64,000 nt of DNA. Origin: Alopecurus myosuroides. Lineage: Eukaryota > Streptophyta > Magnoliopsida > Poales > Poaceae. Below are positions 1 to 10,700 of this stretch, piece after piece (the first letter of the stretch is position 1; each line of letters opens with the position of its first letter). Location: the NCBI GenBank assembly GCA_028641055.1, contig CM054061.1, positions 111,732,019 to 111,796,018 on the forward strand, read 5' to 3'. The position numbers and the translations under genes were made by a program. The notes below the pieces were generated by a model. That model saw nothing but the letters and a program-made list of their open reading frames with translations. It ran no database searches and was not told where the DNA came from.

Positions 1-1121
1 GCACCAACCTAAGATAGTTTGATTTTAATCCTGTCCTAGCAATATATAAGAAGCGTTTCAAATTTAAATATAAGAGAATAAAACAGGAAACAACAGTTCA
101 ATTAATGCCTCAAATGCTTATGGTTACAAGAAGGAAACTACCTATGTCACTGTCAACATTAACAATATGGTAGTATATCTTTCTTTGTAGCGGTCACCAT
201 ATAATTAATATTTATACCAGTGATTTTTCTTTATTTTGTTTCATCTTTTCATCACTCTATACAAATTTGTTAGACAATTTCACCCAACAAATTTAATATG
301 ACATCACATATAGTATTAGCTAACATTATCTTTAGCAATAGCTACCGAGTTATTCAAAACAAATATCACATTATTGAATTTTTTTCCAAAGTTCAACTAT
401 CTGGTTGTCATTGATCCATGAAACTTTGTAATACTTACAGTGTTCTACTGCATTTATATGTACAATGAATTGAATATATTTATCAATTGAAAAGTGGGTG
501 TCAAACAAAACAAGTAATGGCATGATACATATTATGTAATGACAAAGAGTAAAGCACTAAGCCTCTTATTTTATAGAAATTTGAAGGAATTCATGAATCA
601 CACGCACTAATATAAAGAAGCTGGAGTTTTACATCAAGTCAATCACCATTCACCAAATGATATTTTATATGAAAAGAACCAGAAAATATAAACAAACATG
701 CTCATTAAATTCATTTGAAGAGCAAGATTCAATTATATAATTTTTCAGAGTTGTATTCTCATCCATGCATCTAACAATGAGAGGAGACAATAGACAACAG
801 GGAGCCCGAGACATCTGCCAAGACATTGTTCATTAGCAGGGATAACTGCAGGAATATAATAGATATGTGTTCTTTCATCAGATTCCTAGCTAGCAGGGAA
901 CTCCCCTACAACACAATCTACGAACAATCTACACTACATATTACAGCACAAAAAGCAACATATAGAGTAATCAATTCCATCAATTAGCAGATTTAGGGTT
1001 TTTTACAGAACAAAATAGATCTACGAAACAGACGATACCACAGAGCACGCATCTGGAAGAAGTAACCTCGATAAACAGTAAGAAATGGTCCGGATGAACA
1101 GGGTTTGGGTTTTTTTTTTAC
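1..1121 (-). other. AT-rich noncoding stretch, probable first intron of host gene
   Basis: This AT-rich stretch lies downstream of the splice donor at 1121-1120 on the minus strand, so it is best read as part of intron 1 of the gene whose first exon is at 1122-1370. I see no convincing coding exon, RNA gene or transposon terminus in it. A pyrimidine run (poly-T on the plus strand, 1110-1119) follows the donor. It could also hold unrecognised repeats. Confidence 0.45.
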
Positions 1122-1370
1122 CTCAACCTCGTAATCGGAATCTGAGTCGGAGGAGAAATCAAAGTCGATGGCTCGCTTCAGTGTAGATGAACTATCAACG
1201 CCTCCAGCATCGCCGCATGCTGGCACCGGCAGTTCGCTGGAGGGGATCTGCTCCATCTCGCTGAGCACCGCCTCCACCTGCGCCTCCACCTGCGCCTCCA
1301 CATGCGCCTCGAGGCGCGCCTCCGCCGTTTGCTGGTCACCGTCGCCTCCACCTGCGCCACCGGGATTCAT
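1122..1370 (-). CDS. First coding exon of an unrecognised host gene (acidic N-terminus)
   Basis: An 83-codon exon starts with ATG at 1370 and ends at a clean GAG|GTAAAA donor at 1122/1121. The peptide starts MNPGGAGGGDGDQQTAE. It then has an imperfect repeat of EAHVEAQVEAQVEAV type at about residues 20-35, encoded by short tandem CTCCACCTGCGC copies. It ends in an acidic serine patch (SSDSDSDYEVE), as often seen in nuclear proteins. A TATA-like element lies about 130 nt upstream and the local sequence is GC-rich, as for a grass first exon. The rest of the gene lies left of the window. I do not recognise the family; a nuclear or chromatin protein is only a guess from the acidic patch. Reading on past the donor gives low-complexity lysine/proline residues, which favours splicing. 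Confidence 0.6.
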
Positions 1371-1499
1371 CGTGGCCTTCGTGGAACAGGTGTGGGTGTA
1401 GAGAAGATGGGAGAGAAAACCCTAGGTCGGGATAGCTGTGTTTGGGCGGTGGGTTTGAGAGATGCGAAGAAGCGTAGGAGAAGAAGGAGTTAATCCCTT

Positions 1500-1511
1500 C
1501 TATATTTAACG
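1500..1511 (-). promoter_or_regulatory. TATA-like element of the host gene
   Basis: On the minus strand the sequence reads GTTAAATATAGAAG about 130 nt upstream of the ATG at 1370. This is a sensible distance for a TATA box followed by a ~100-nt leader. The call rests on position and composition only. Confidence 0.4.
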
Positions 1512-1962
1512 GAGAGCAACCGTCTCCGCCCTTCTAGATTTTTAGCGCGGCGCGCCCTCTCGGTGCACGACTAGTATCCACGTTCTTTACCCCAAGATTG
1601 AGCAGCTGACATGTGGGCCCACAACAAATGGGACCATAATATAATTGACCATGCGCCTATTTGGTTGAGCGCCATGTTTTTTGTCAGTTCGCGCCCTCTT
1701 CTAGTTTTTTTAGCGGATGGCAATATGTGCCCTGCATGCAAGGCCTGCTTTGGCTGGGCCGCTGAGGCCACTAATTTTTTTTATAGAAATCTTTAATCCT
1801 TTTTTCATGGTTTTTTCTATAAGTAGATGATAGGGAATAAAAGATAAATTTTACATATGTAGTAAAACCATTAACTAATGTATGTGCAAAAACGACAAAA
1901 ATTTGTTGCATACACTTTCTGGAATACCCATGAAATGAGGGGAAGTCGGTATGAGAATTGAA
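1512..1962. other. Upstream flank of host gene
   Basis: This is the stretch between the TATA-like element and the left edge of Helitron-1. It is GC-mixed near the promoter and AT-rich further out. No gene or repeat terminus is visible. It is the probable distal promoter of the minus-strand host gene. Confidence 0.35.
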
Positions 1963-1974
1963 CTAGTAGAAGTG

Positions 1975-1992
1975 CCCGTGCGTTGCAACGGG
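1975..1992 (-). terminator. Helitron-1 3' hairpin
   Basis: On the minus strand this reads CCCGTTGCAACGCACGGG, pairing CCCGT with ACGGG. It is followed by eight bases and then CTAG at 1966-1963. This position and structure match the hairpin used as a replication terminator in Helitrons. Confidence 0.75.
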
Positions 1993-2761
1993 TTTAAATA
2001 TAAAACATTTTAAGTTTGAAATATACTCAGATTTTGGTTGCATCATTGTTTTAGACACATGTTGGCATGACACCCGGGTCTCTAAAACTCACTACACAAA
2101 ATTAGTCATAACATAATTAACATGATAATATGCACCACTAAATAGTAGTAAATACTTGTTTATTCAACTAACCAATCCCACGTAAACTACCACATTTATT
2201 CCCTCAGTTGCAAGAGTATTGCCATCTGAACCGCATCATCCAACCGATCATGTAAGATCACATTTTCACACAAACATTGTAAGTATGCATAGCATATACT
2301 TGCAATCTGTAAGAGAATAATAGATACAACCATTAAATGACACCAATTTGTAACTTTGCATAGAAAAGTAACCAACTATGTTTCACGATGATCACGGGTC
2401 ACGGGTCACAGTTTAGAGCAGATTGGAGTGTCGAGGCACCGTAAGCTATATCTTTCATGGGTCATAAAGGATCCTATGGTCTCCAATTTAAGTGAAGGTT
2501 GTTCAAAGATCTAGACAGTAGGGGATGTATGGCATGTTTATTCATTTCAGACCGAGAAGCTCGCTACTCAGAGTTCATCGAGCAGCGTTCCAATTCTCCA
2601 AGATATCGTTTTAATCTCGAACACCCCTTTAGTCAGTACAGGATGTATGGCATGTTTGTTCGCGAACTGGTCATGGCCGAATGTCGAAAGAGAGGCGTCG
2701 AGATGGCTGGTGTGGGAGTAGGCGTCCATGAGAGCTTGAAAGATTATTTTTTAAGGTAAAA

Positions 2762-3056
2762 AGGCAGGAGCTCTGTCATTGCATATAAGGAGAATAAAGA
2801 ATTTACACAGAGTTACATTGCACTCACGCTCATCTAGCCTCTCTCAATCAACTACTCTTACTTAGCCAAATTTGCTAGCCAAATTGAAGAGATTAAACTC
2901 TTCACGCGCAAGCCCAGCCACAATGGCCGGGGTTGCGGTCTTCCCCTCGAAAACACGCATATTTCTCTCTTTCCAAATATTCCATAGAACATAAGCAGCG
3001 AGGAGCTTGAAGGATATGGCGTTGCGGCGAGGAATTTCACCGAGCAGGCAACACAC
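2762..3056 (-). pseudogene. 3' fragment of a LINE ORF2 (zinc-binding RT tail)
   Basis: The minus-strand peptide contains AAYVLWNIWKERNMRVFEG and then LAREEFNLFNLASKFG. The W-x-IWKERNxRxFE pattern is typical of the C-terminal zf-RVT region of grass non-LTR retrotransposons. About 65 residues are readable. The 3' untranslated part runs to about 2762 and I see no poly(A) tail or target duplication. It is a fragment carried by, or inserted in, Helitron-1. No intact reverse transcriptase core is present. Confidence 0.6.
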
Positions 3057-3896
3057 TGGCAGTAGGAGGTTTCAGAGCAGGCGTTCCTCCCAGCCGAATT
3101 ATGTTTCCCATTGCGCTCTAGTTCATGACAGACCCTGTCATACTTCCCTCCGTCCACAAATGCGAGCACTGCAACATCTGTCAGCAAGTGTCACCCTGTT
3201 GGCATCAGCGCGCGTCAACGGCTCACTGCTTGCGCTGGGCACGACGCCAGGCACAGGTAGATTAGCTTCCTTGGAGTGGTGAACGGCCATCCCTGCCCTC
3301 ATGGAAGGCATATGCGGGTCTGGGTGCGCACACCAGAGCAAGAGACTATCACACGTTCCCGCTCCGACTTGTCGTAGTCGGCGTTTAGCCACTCGCTTGC
3401 GTGGAGGCATAGAGTACATGTGCCGCGAGGGAATCGATGGACTTGAACTCGAAACATCCATCATCACGCAAGCTCTGACTCGCTGCCATACCACTTCCGA
3501 TTCCTCGTCCGTCTTTCTAGAAAAATCAACCACAGATCAATCGACAGATCACCATGGCCATGGAAGGTGTGCACGAGAATGCCGTCCATCACACAATTGA
3601 ACTGTCCGTCCTTGCTTCAAATGAGTTCTCCATCCAAGATGCTTCGTAGCGCCGCTGCTTGTCACTCCGACCCCTCCGTGCCGCGGCAGCTGTGTCGACA
3701 TTCATCCAGTCGTCTTGCTCCACCAGAGCGTCTGTACTTTTCCTATTTCTTGACGTCTTTAAGCTACGGTAGTCGACCTGCTGGTCACTTGCACCTTGTT
3801 CCACGGCTTGAATTCTCAGTGTTTGAGAGCTGATGGATCCATGTTGATAGCATACACGGAAGTGTCTTGCCAATTGGACACGCAAGTCGCGTGGCC

Positions 3897-4105
3897 CACA
3901 CACGATCGTCGGCTGCACTGTGTGTCCGTCGATGCAAGCGTCCTCGACATGTGGTCGATGCTATAGCGCCACACCCTCAGCGTCGAAGCTTTGCTCGCAT
4001 GTTGCGGTGCTCACGCACGATGGCCGGCTGCCCCGTCCGTCGACGCAAGCGTCCTCGACATGTGGTCGATGCGATAGCGCCACATGCCCTCGCTGTCCAA
4101 GCTTT
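3897..4105 (+). repeat. 111-bp direct tandem duplication inside Helitron-1
   Basis: The string GCAAGCGTCCTCGACATGTG recurs at 3934 and 4045, a spacing of 111 bp. The surrounding sequence (GTCGATGC-ATAGCGCCACA and the upstream CACGAT-GCCGGCTGC) is also repeated with a few changes. Both copies keep an open frame containing RHVVDAIAPH, but there is no evidence that it is translated. Confidence 0.7.
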
Positions 4106-4466
4106 TCTCATCTCGTCCACGAACCGATCGGGTTTGCGATGGGTTTGCTTTAGTTGGCCCAATTATATGCAGATCAATCGATGGTTCCCATATTTGAAGC
4201 CTGAGAGAAGAAAATAAAAGGATGACTCGTCGGGGCCTGGTCTGGACACTCGAGTTTGGATCGGTCTCTTTGTCCTTGTCCAGCACGACCATGACATCAG
4301 TTCGATCCGCTTTTTAGGCTGTAAAAATAACGGACCAAAATTAGAAGGATGGAACGTACGAAGGAAACCTTTTTTGCGCCTAATATGTATTTCACTGCAA
4401 GGGCAAAACGGTAAAACACCGGGATGGACCGGAAGAAACCTTCCTCTCTTTATTATTAGGTAAAGA

Positions 4467-4776
4467 TAGGTGCAAATTTGCATTAAATTGAAATGGGATT
4501 TTTTTTAATGAAACACCCAATTTCTGATTTTTTTTTATTTGATTTTTTGTGTGGAATATGGGTATTGGAATTTATTTAGATGTCTTCTTATTTATTGAAT
4601 TTGATTTAGTTTAATTTTTGGTCATTAATGGAGCTAGTTAATCTCACCATCTACGGCTTGGGCCGGAGCCCGAATTGGGTAGCAATGTGCATCTCTATGC
4701 TTGATTGTGTTAGGGTGGGCCGTAGGAAGTCCTATAACAATGGTAGGGCCCACCTATACAGAAGATTTCCTACCCC
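4467..4776. other. Junction between Helitron-1 and satellite, with an inverted satellite fragment
   Basis: 4467-4620 is AT-rich with nothing recognisable. At about 4703-4762 the plus strand contains GATTGTGTTAGG...GGTAGGGCCCAC. This is the reverse complement of part of the satellite unit (GTGGGCCCTACC...CCTAACACAA). The array therefore begins with a diverged inverted piece before the direct copies start. No gene is seen. Confidence 0.45.
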
Positions 4777-7700
4777 CTTCCGGATCACGTGGGGAGCCAG
4801 AACGACAGTTCCGTCTTTTTTCCCAGCGGGGGTACGGTTTCTCCGAAGAGGGCCTCCGGAGCGTCTGAATGCCACCAAGTCCCATGGTATGGCATACCAT
4901 GTGTGCTAGAGTGTGGCATGTGTGTTGTATTCCCAAGATTCCCCCACTCCCTGTTTTATAGCTTCACCGGCATCAGATTCTCTATGGCGGGTTCTAGAAC
5001 TGCATAGAGCCCGAAACTCCCGAATCTAGCGGAACGGGAGAAATCTTGCCAAGAGATGGGCCCTACCACTATCTTTGGCGTTCCTTGGGACTAACCTAAT
5101 ACATCAAACACTTGGTTCCACTTTTTACCCCCTTCTGGCTCACGTGGAGGGGCCAGAACGACAATTCTGTGTTTTTCTCCAACAGGGCTGGGGTTTCTCC
5201 GGAGAGGGTCCCCGGAGCGTGTGAATCCCACCAAGCCCCATATAATTGCATACCATGTGTGCTAGAGTCTGGCATGTGTGTTTTATGCCCAAGATTCCCT
5301 CACTCCCTGTGTTATGGCTTCACTAGCGTCGGATTCTCTCTAGCGGGTTCCACGACTACCTAAAGCCCGAAACTCCCGGATCTGGCTGAACTGGGGGAAT
5401 CTTGACAAAAGTTGGTCTCTACCACTGTCTTGGGTGTTCCTTGGGCCTAGCCTAACACAACCAAGCACTTGGTTCCACTTTGCTACCCCTTCCGGCTCAC
5501 GTGGAGGGGCTAGAACGACTGTTTCGTCTTTGTTTCCAAGCGGGGCTACGGTTTTTCCGGAGAGGGGCTCCGGAGCGTCTGAATGCAACCAAGTCCCATG
5601 GTATGACATACCGTGTGTTCTAGAGTGTGGCATGTGTGTTGTATTCCCAAAATTCCCTCCATCCCTGTTTTATAGCTTCACCGGCATCAAATTTTCTCTC
5701 GCGGGTTCTAGAACTCCATAGAGACCGAAACTGTCGTATCTGGCGGAACGGGAGGAATCTTGACAAGAGATGGGCCCTACCACTATCTTGGGTGTTCCTT
5801 GGGACTAACCTAATACAACCAAACACTTGGTTCCACTTTGATACCCCCTTGCGGCTCACGTGGAGGGCCAGAAGGACAGTTCCGTGTTTTTCTCCAGCGG
5901 GGCTCGGGTTTCTCCGGAGAGGGGCTCCGGAGCGTCTGAATCCCACCAAGTCCCATGGAATGGCATAACATGCGTGAGATAGTGTATCATGTGTCTTTTA
6001 TGACCAAGATAACCTCACTCCCTGTGTTATTGCTGCACCAGCGTCGGATTCTCTCTGGCGGGTTCCAGGACTACCTAGAGCCCGAAACTGCCGGATCTGG
6101 CGGAACTGGGGGAATATTGACAAGAGGTGGGATATACCACTATCTTGGGTGTTCCTTGGGACTAAAGTAACACAACCAAGCACTTGGTTCCACTTTTCTA
6201 CCCCTTTCCGGCTCACGTGGAGGAGCCAGAACGGCAGTTCCGTGTTTTTTCCCACCGGGGCTTGGGTTTCTCCGGAGAGGGGCTCTGGAGCGTCTGAATC
6301 CCACCAAGTACCATGGAATCGCAAACCATGTGCGCTAGAGTGTGGCAGGTGTCTTGTATGCCCAAGATTCCCTCACTCCCTGTGTTATGGCTTCACCAGC
6401 GTCGGATTCTATCTCGCGGGTTCCAGGACTACCTAGAGCCCGAAACTGCCGGATCTGGCGGAACGGGGGGAATCTTGACAAGAGGTGGGATCTACCACTC
6501 TCTTGGGTGTTACCAGAAACTAACCTAACACAACCAAGCACTTGGTTCCACTTTGCTGCACCTTCCGGCTCACGTGGAGGAGCCAGATTGGTAGTTTCGT
6601 GTTTTTTTCCCACCGGGGCTTGGGTTTCTCCGGAGAGAGGCTCGGGAGCGTTTGAATCGCACCAAGTCCCATGGAATGGCATACCATGTGTGATAGAGTG
6701 TGGCATGTGTCTTGTATGCCCAATATTCCCTCACTCCCTGTGTTATGGTTTCACCAGCGTCGGATTCTCTCTAGGGGGTTCCAGGACTACCTAGAGCCCG
6801 AAATTCCCGTATCTGGCGGAACTGGGGGAATATTGACAATAGGTGGTCTCTAACACTCTCTTGGGTGTTCCCTGGGACTAACCTAACACAACCAAGCACT
6901 TTGTTCCAATTTGCTACCCCCTTCCGGCTCACGTGGAGGGGCCAGAACGACAGTTCCGTCATTTTTTCCCAACGGGGCTACGGTTTCTCCGGAGAAGGGC
7001 TCCGGAGCGTCTGAATGCAACCTAGTCCCATGGTATGGCATACCATGTGTGATAGAGTGTGGAATGTGTGTTTTATTCACAATATTCCCTCACTCCCTGT
7101 TTTATAGCTTCACCGGCATTAGATTCTATCTGGCGGGTTATAGAACTGCATAGAGACCGAAACTCCCGGATCTGGCGGTACAGGAGGAATCTTGCCAAGA
7201 GCTGGGCCCTACAACTATCTTGGGTGTTCCTTGGTCCTAACCTAACACAACCAAACACTTGATTCCAGTTTCCTACCCCCTTCCGGCTCACGTGGAAGGG
7301 CCAGAACGACAGTTCCGTCCTTTTTTCCCAGCGGGGCTAAGGTTTCTCCGGAGAGGGGCTCTGGAGCATCTGAATCCCACCAAGTCCCATGGAATGGCAT
7401 AACATTTGCGCTAGAGTGTGGCATGTGTCTTGTATTCCCAAGATTCCCTCACTCCCTGTGTCATAGCTTCACCAACGTCAGATTCTCTCTGGCGGGTTCC
7501 AGGACTACCTAGAGCCCAAAACTACCGGATCTGGCGGAACTGGGGGAATCTTGACAATAGGTGGTCTCTACCACTCTCTTGGGTGATCCTTGGGCCTAAA
7601 CTAACACAACAAAGCACTTGGTTCCACCTTGCTACCCCCTTCCGGCTCACGTGGAGGGGCTAGAACGACAGTTCCGTCTTTTTCTCCCAACGGGGCTAGG

Positions 7701-10700
7701 GTTTCTCCGGAGAGGGGCTCTGGAGCGTCTGAATGTAACCAAGTCCCATGGTATGGCATAACATGTGTGCTAGAGTGTGGCATGTGTGTTTTATTCCCAG
7801 TATTCCCTCACTCCCTGTTTTATAGCTTCACCGGCATCAGATTCTATCTGGCAGGTTATATAACTTCATAGAGACCAAAACTCCCGGATCTGGTGGAACG
7901 GGAGGAATCATGCCAAGAGCTGGTCCCTACCACTATCTTGGGTGTTCCTTTTTCCTAACCTAACACAACCAAAATCTTGGTTCCATTTTCCTACCCCCTT
8001 CCGGCTCACGTGGAAGGGCTAAAACGACAGTTTCCGTCTTTTTTCCCAGCGGGGCTAGGGTTTCTCCGGAGAGGGGCTCTGGAGCGTCTGAATCCTGCCA
8101 AGTACCATGGAATCGCAAACCATGTGCGCTAGAGTGTGGCAGGTTTCTTGTATGCCCAAGATTCCCTCACTCCCTGTGTTATGGCTTCACCAGCGTCGGA
8201 TTCTCTCTGGCGGGTTCCAGGACTACCTAGAGCCCGAAACTGCCGGATCTGGCGGAACTCGGGGAATATTGACAAGAGGTGGGATATACCACTCTCCTTG
8301 GTGTTCCTTGGGACTAACCTAACACAACCAAGCACTTGATTACACTTTGCTACCCCGTTCTGGCTCACGTGAATGGGCCAGAACGAAAGTTCCGTCTTTT
8401 TTTCCCAACGGGGCTAGGGTTTCTCCGGAGAGGGGCTCTAGAGCGTCTGAATCCCACCAAGTCCCCTGGAATGGCATATCATGTTTTCTAGAGTGTGGAA
8501 TTTGTCTTTTATGCCCAATATTACCTCACTCCCTATGTTATGGCTTCACGAGCGTCGGATTCTCTCTAGCAGGTTCCAGGACTACCTAGAGCTCGAAACT
8601 CCCGGATCTGGCTGAACTGGGAGAATCTTGACAAGAGGTGGGATCTACCACTCTCTTGGGTGTTACATGGGAATAAAATAACACAACCAAGCACTTGATT
8701 CCACTTTGCTACCCCGTTCCGGCTCACGTGGACGGGCCAGAACGATAGTTCCGTCTTTTTTTCCCAACGGGGCTAGGGTTTCTCCGGAGAGGGGCTCTAG
8801 AGCGTCTGAATCCCACCAAGTCCCATGGAATGGCATACCATGTGTGCTAGAGTGTGTCATTTGTCTTTTATGCCCAATATTCCCTCACTCCCTGTGTTAT
8901 GGTTCACCATCGTCGGATTCTCTCTAGTGGGTTCTAGGACTACCTAGAGCTCGAAACTCACGGATCTGGCTGAACTGGGGAATATTGACAAGAGGTGGTA
9001 TCTACAACTCTCTTGGGTGTTCCTTGGGACTAATCTAACACAACCAAGCACTTGGTTCCACTTTTCTACCCCGTTCCGGCTCACGTGGAGGGGCCAGAAC
9101 GATAGTTCCGTCTTTTTTTCCCAACGGGGCTAGGGTTTCTCCGGAGAGGGGCTCTGGAACGTCTGAATCACACCAAGTCCCATGGAATGGAATACCATAT
9201 GTGATAGAGTGTGACAGATGTATTTTATGCTCAAGATTACCTCACTCCTTGTGTTATGGCTTCACCAGCTTCAGATTCTCTCTGGCGGGTTCCAGGACTA
9301 CCTAGAGCCCGAAACTGCCGGATCTGGCGGAACTGGGGGAATATTGACAAGAGTTGGGATATACCACTCTACTGGGTGTTCCGTGGGACTAACCTAACAC
9401 AACCAAGCACTTGGTTCCACTTTGCTACCCCTTTCCGGCTCATGTGGAGGAGCCAGAACGACAGTTCCGTGTTTTTTCCCACCGGGGCTTGGGTTTCTCC
9501 GGAGAGGGGCTCCAGAGCGTCTGGATCCCACCAAGTCCCATGGAATGAGTGTCTTGTATTCCCAAGATTCCCTCACTCCCTGTGTTATGGTTTCCCCAGC
9601 GTCGGATTCTCTCTGGCAGGTTCCAGGACTACCTAGAGCCCGAAATTCCCGGATCTGGCGGAACTGGGGGAATCTTGATAAGAGGTGGTCTCTAACACTC
9701 TCTTGGGTGTTCACTGGGACTAACCTAACACAATCAAGCACTTGGTTCCACTTTTCTACCTCCTTCCGGCTCACGTGGATGGGCCAAAACGACAGTTCCG
9801 TCTTTTTTTCCCAACGGGGCTACGGTTTCTCCGGAGAGGGGCTCTGAAGCGTCTGAATGCAACCTAGTCCCATGGTATGGCATACCATGTGTGCTAGAGT
9901 GTGGAATGTGTGTTTTATTCCCAATATTCCCTCACTCCATGTTTTATAGCTTCACCAGCATTAGATTCTATCTGGCGGGTTATAGAACTGCATAGAGATT
10001 GAAACTCCCGGATCTGGCGGAACAGGAGAAATCTTGCCAAGAGTTGGACCCTACCACTATCTTGGGTGTTCCTTGGTCGTACCTAACACAACCAAACACT
10101 CTATTCCAGTTTCCTACCTTCTTCCGGCTCACGTGGAGGGGCCAGAACGACAGTTCCATCTTTTTTTCCCAACGGGGCTAAGGTTTCTCCGGAGAGGGGC
10201 TCTGGAGCGTCTGAATCCCACCAAGTCCCATGGAATGGCATACCATGTGCACTAGAGTGTGGAATGTGTCTTGTATTCCCAAGATTCCCTCACTCCCTGT
10301 GTTATGGCTTCACCAGCGTCGGATTCTCTCTGGCGGGTTCGAGGACTACCTAGAGCCCGAAACTCCCGGATCTGGCGGAACTTGGGGAATCTTGACAATA
10401 GGTGGTCTCTACCACTCTCTTGGGTGATCCTTGGGCCTAAACTAACACAACAAAGCACTTGGTTCCACTTTGCTACCCCCTTCCGGCTCACATGGAGGGG
10501 CTAGAACGATAGTTCCGTCTTTTTTCCCAACGGGTATACGGTTTCTCCGGAGAGGGGCTCCATAGCGTCAGAATGCAACCAAGTCCCATGGTATGGCATA
10601 ACATGTGTGCTAGAGTGTGGCATGTGTGTTTTATTCCCAGGATTCACTCACTCCCTGTTTTATAGCTTCACCGGATCAGATTCTATCTGGCAGGTTATAG

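Larger units (their letters stand above)
1963..4466 (-). mobile_element. Helitron-1, non-autonomous, 2.5 kb
   Basis: Read on the minus strand, the element begins A|TCTTTACCTAATAATAAAG at 4466 and ends with a hairpin, a short spacer and CTAG|T at 1963. These are the TC start, CTRR end, subterminal 3' hairpin and insertion between A and T that define plant Helitrons. There are no terminal inverted repeats and no target duplication. There is no Rep/helicase ORF, so it is non-autonomous. It carries a LINE ORF2 fragment (2762-3056) and a 111-bp tandem duplication (about 3897-4105). Further short ORFs in both strands at 3100-3900 may be captured gene pieces I cannot name. It lies about 450 bp upstream of the host-gene TATA. 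Confidence 0.8.
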
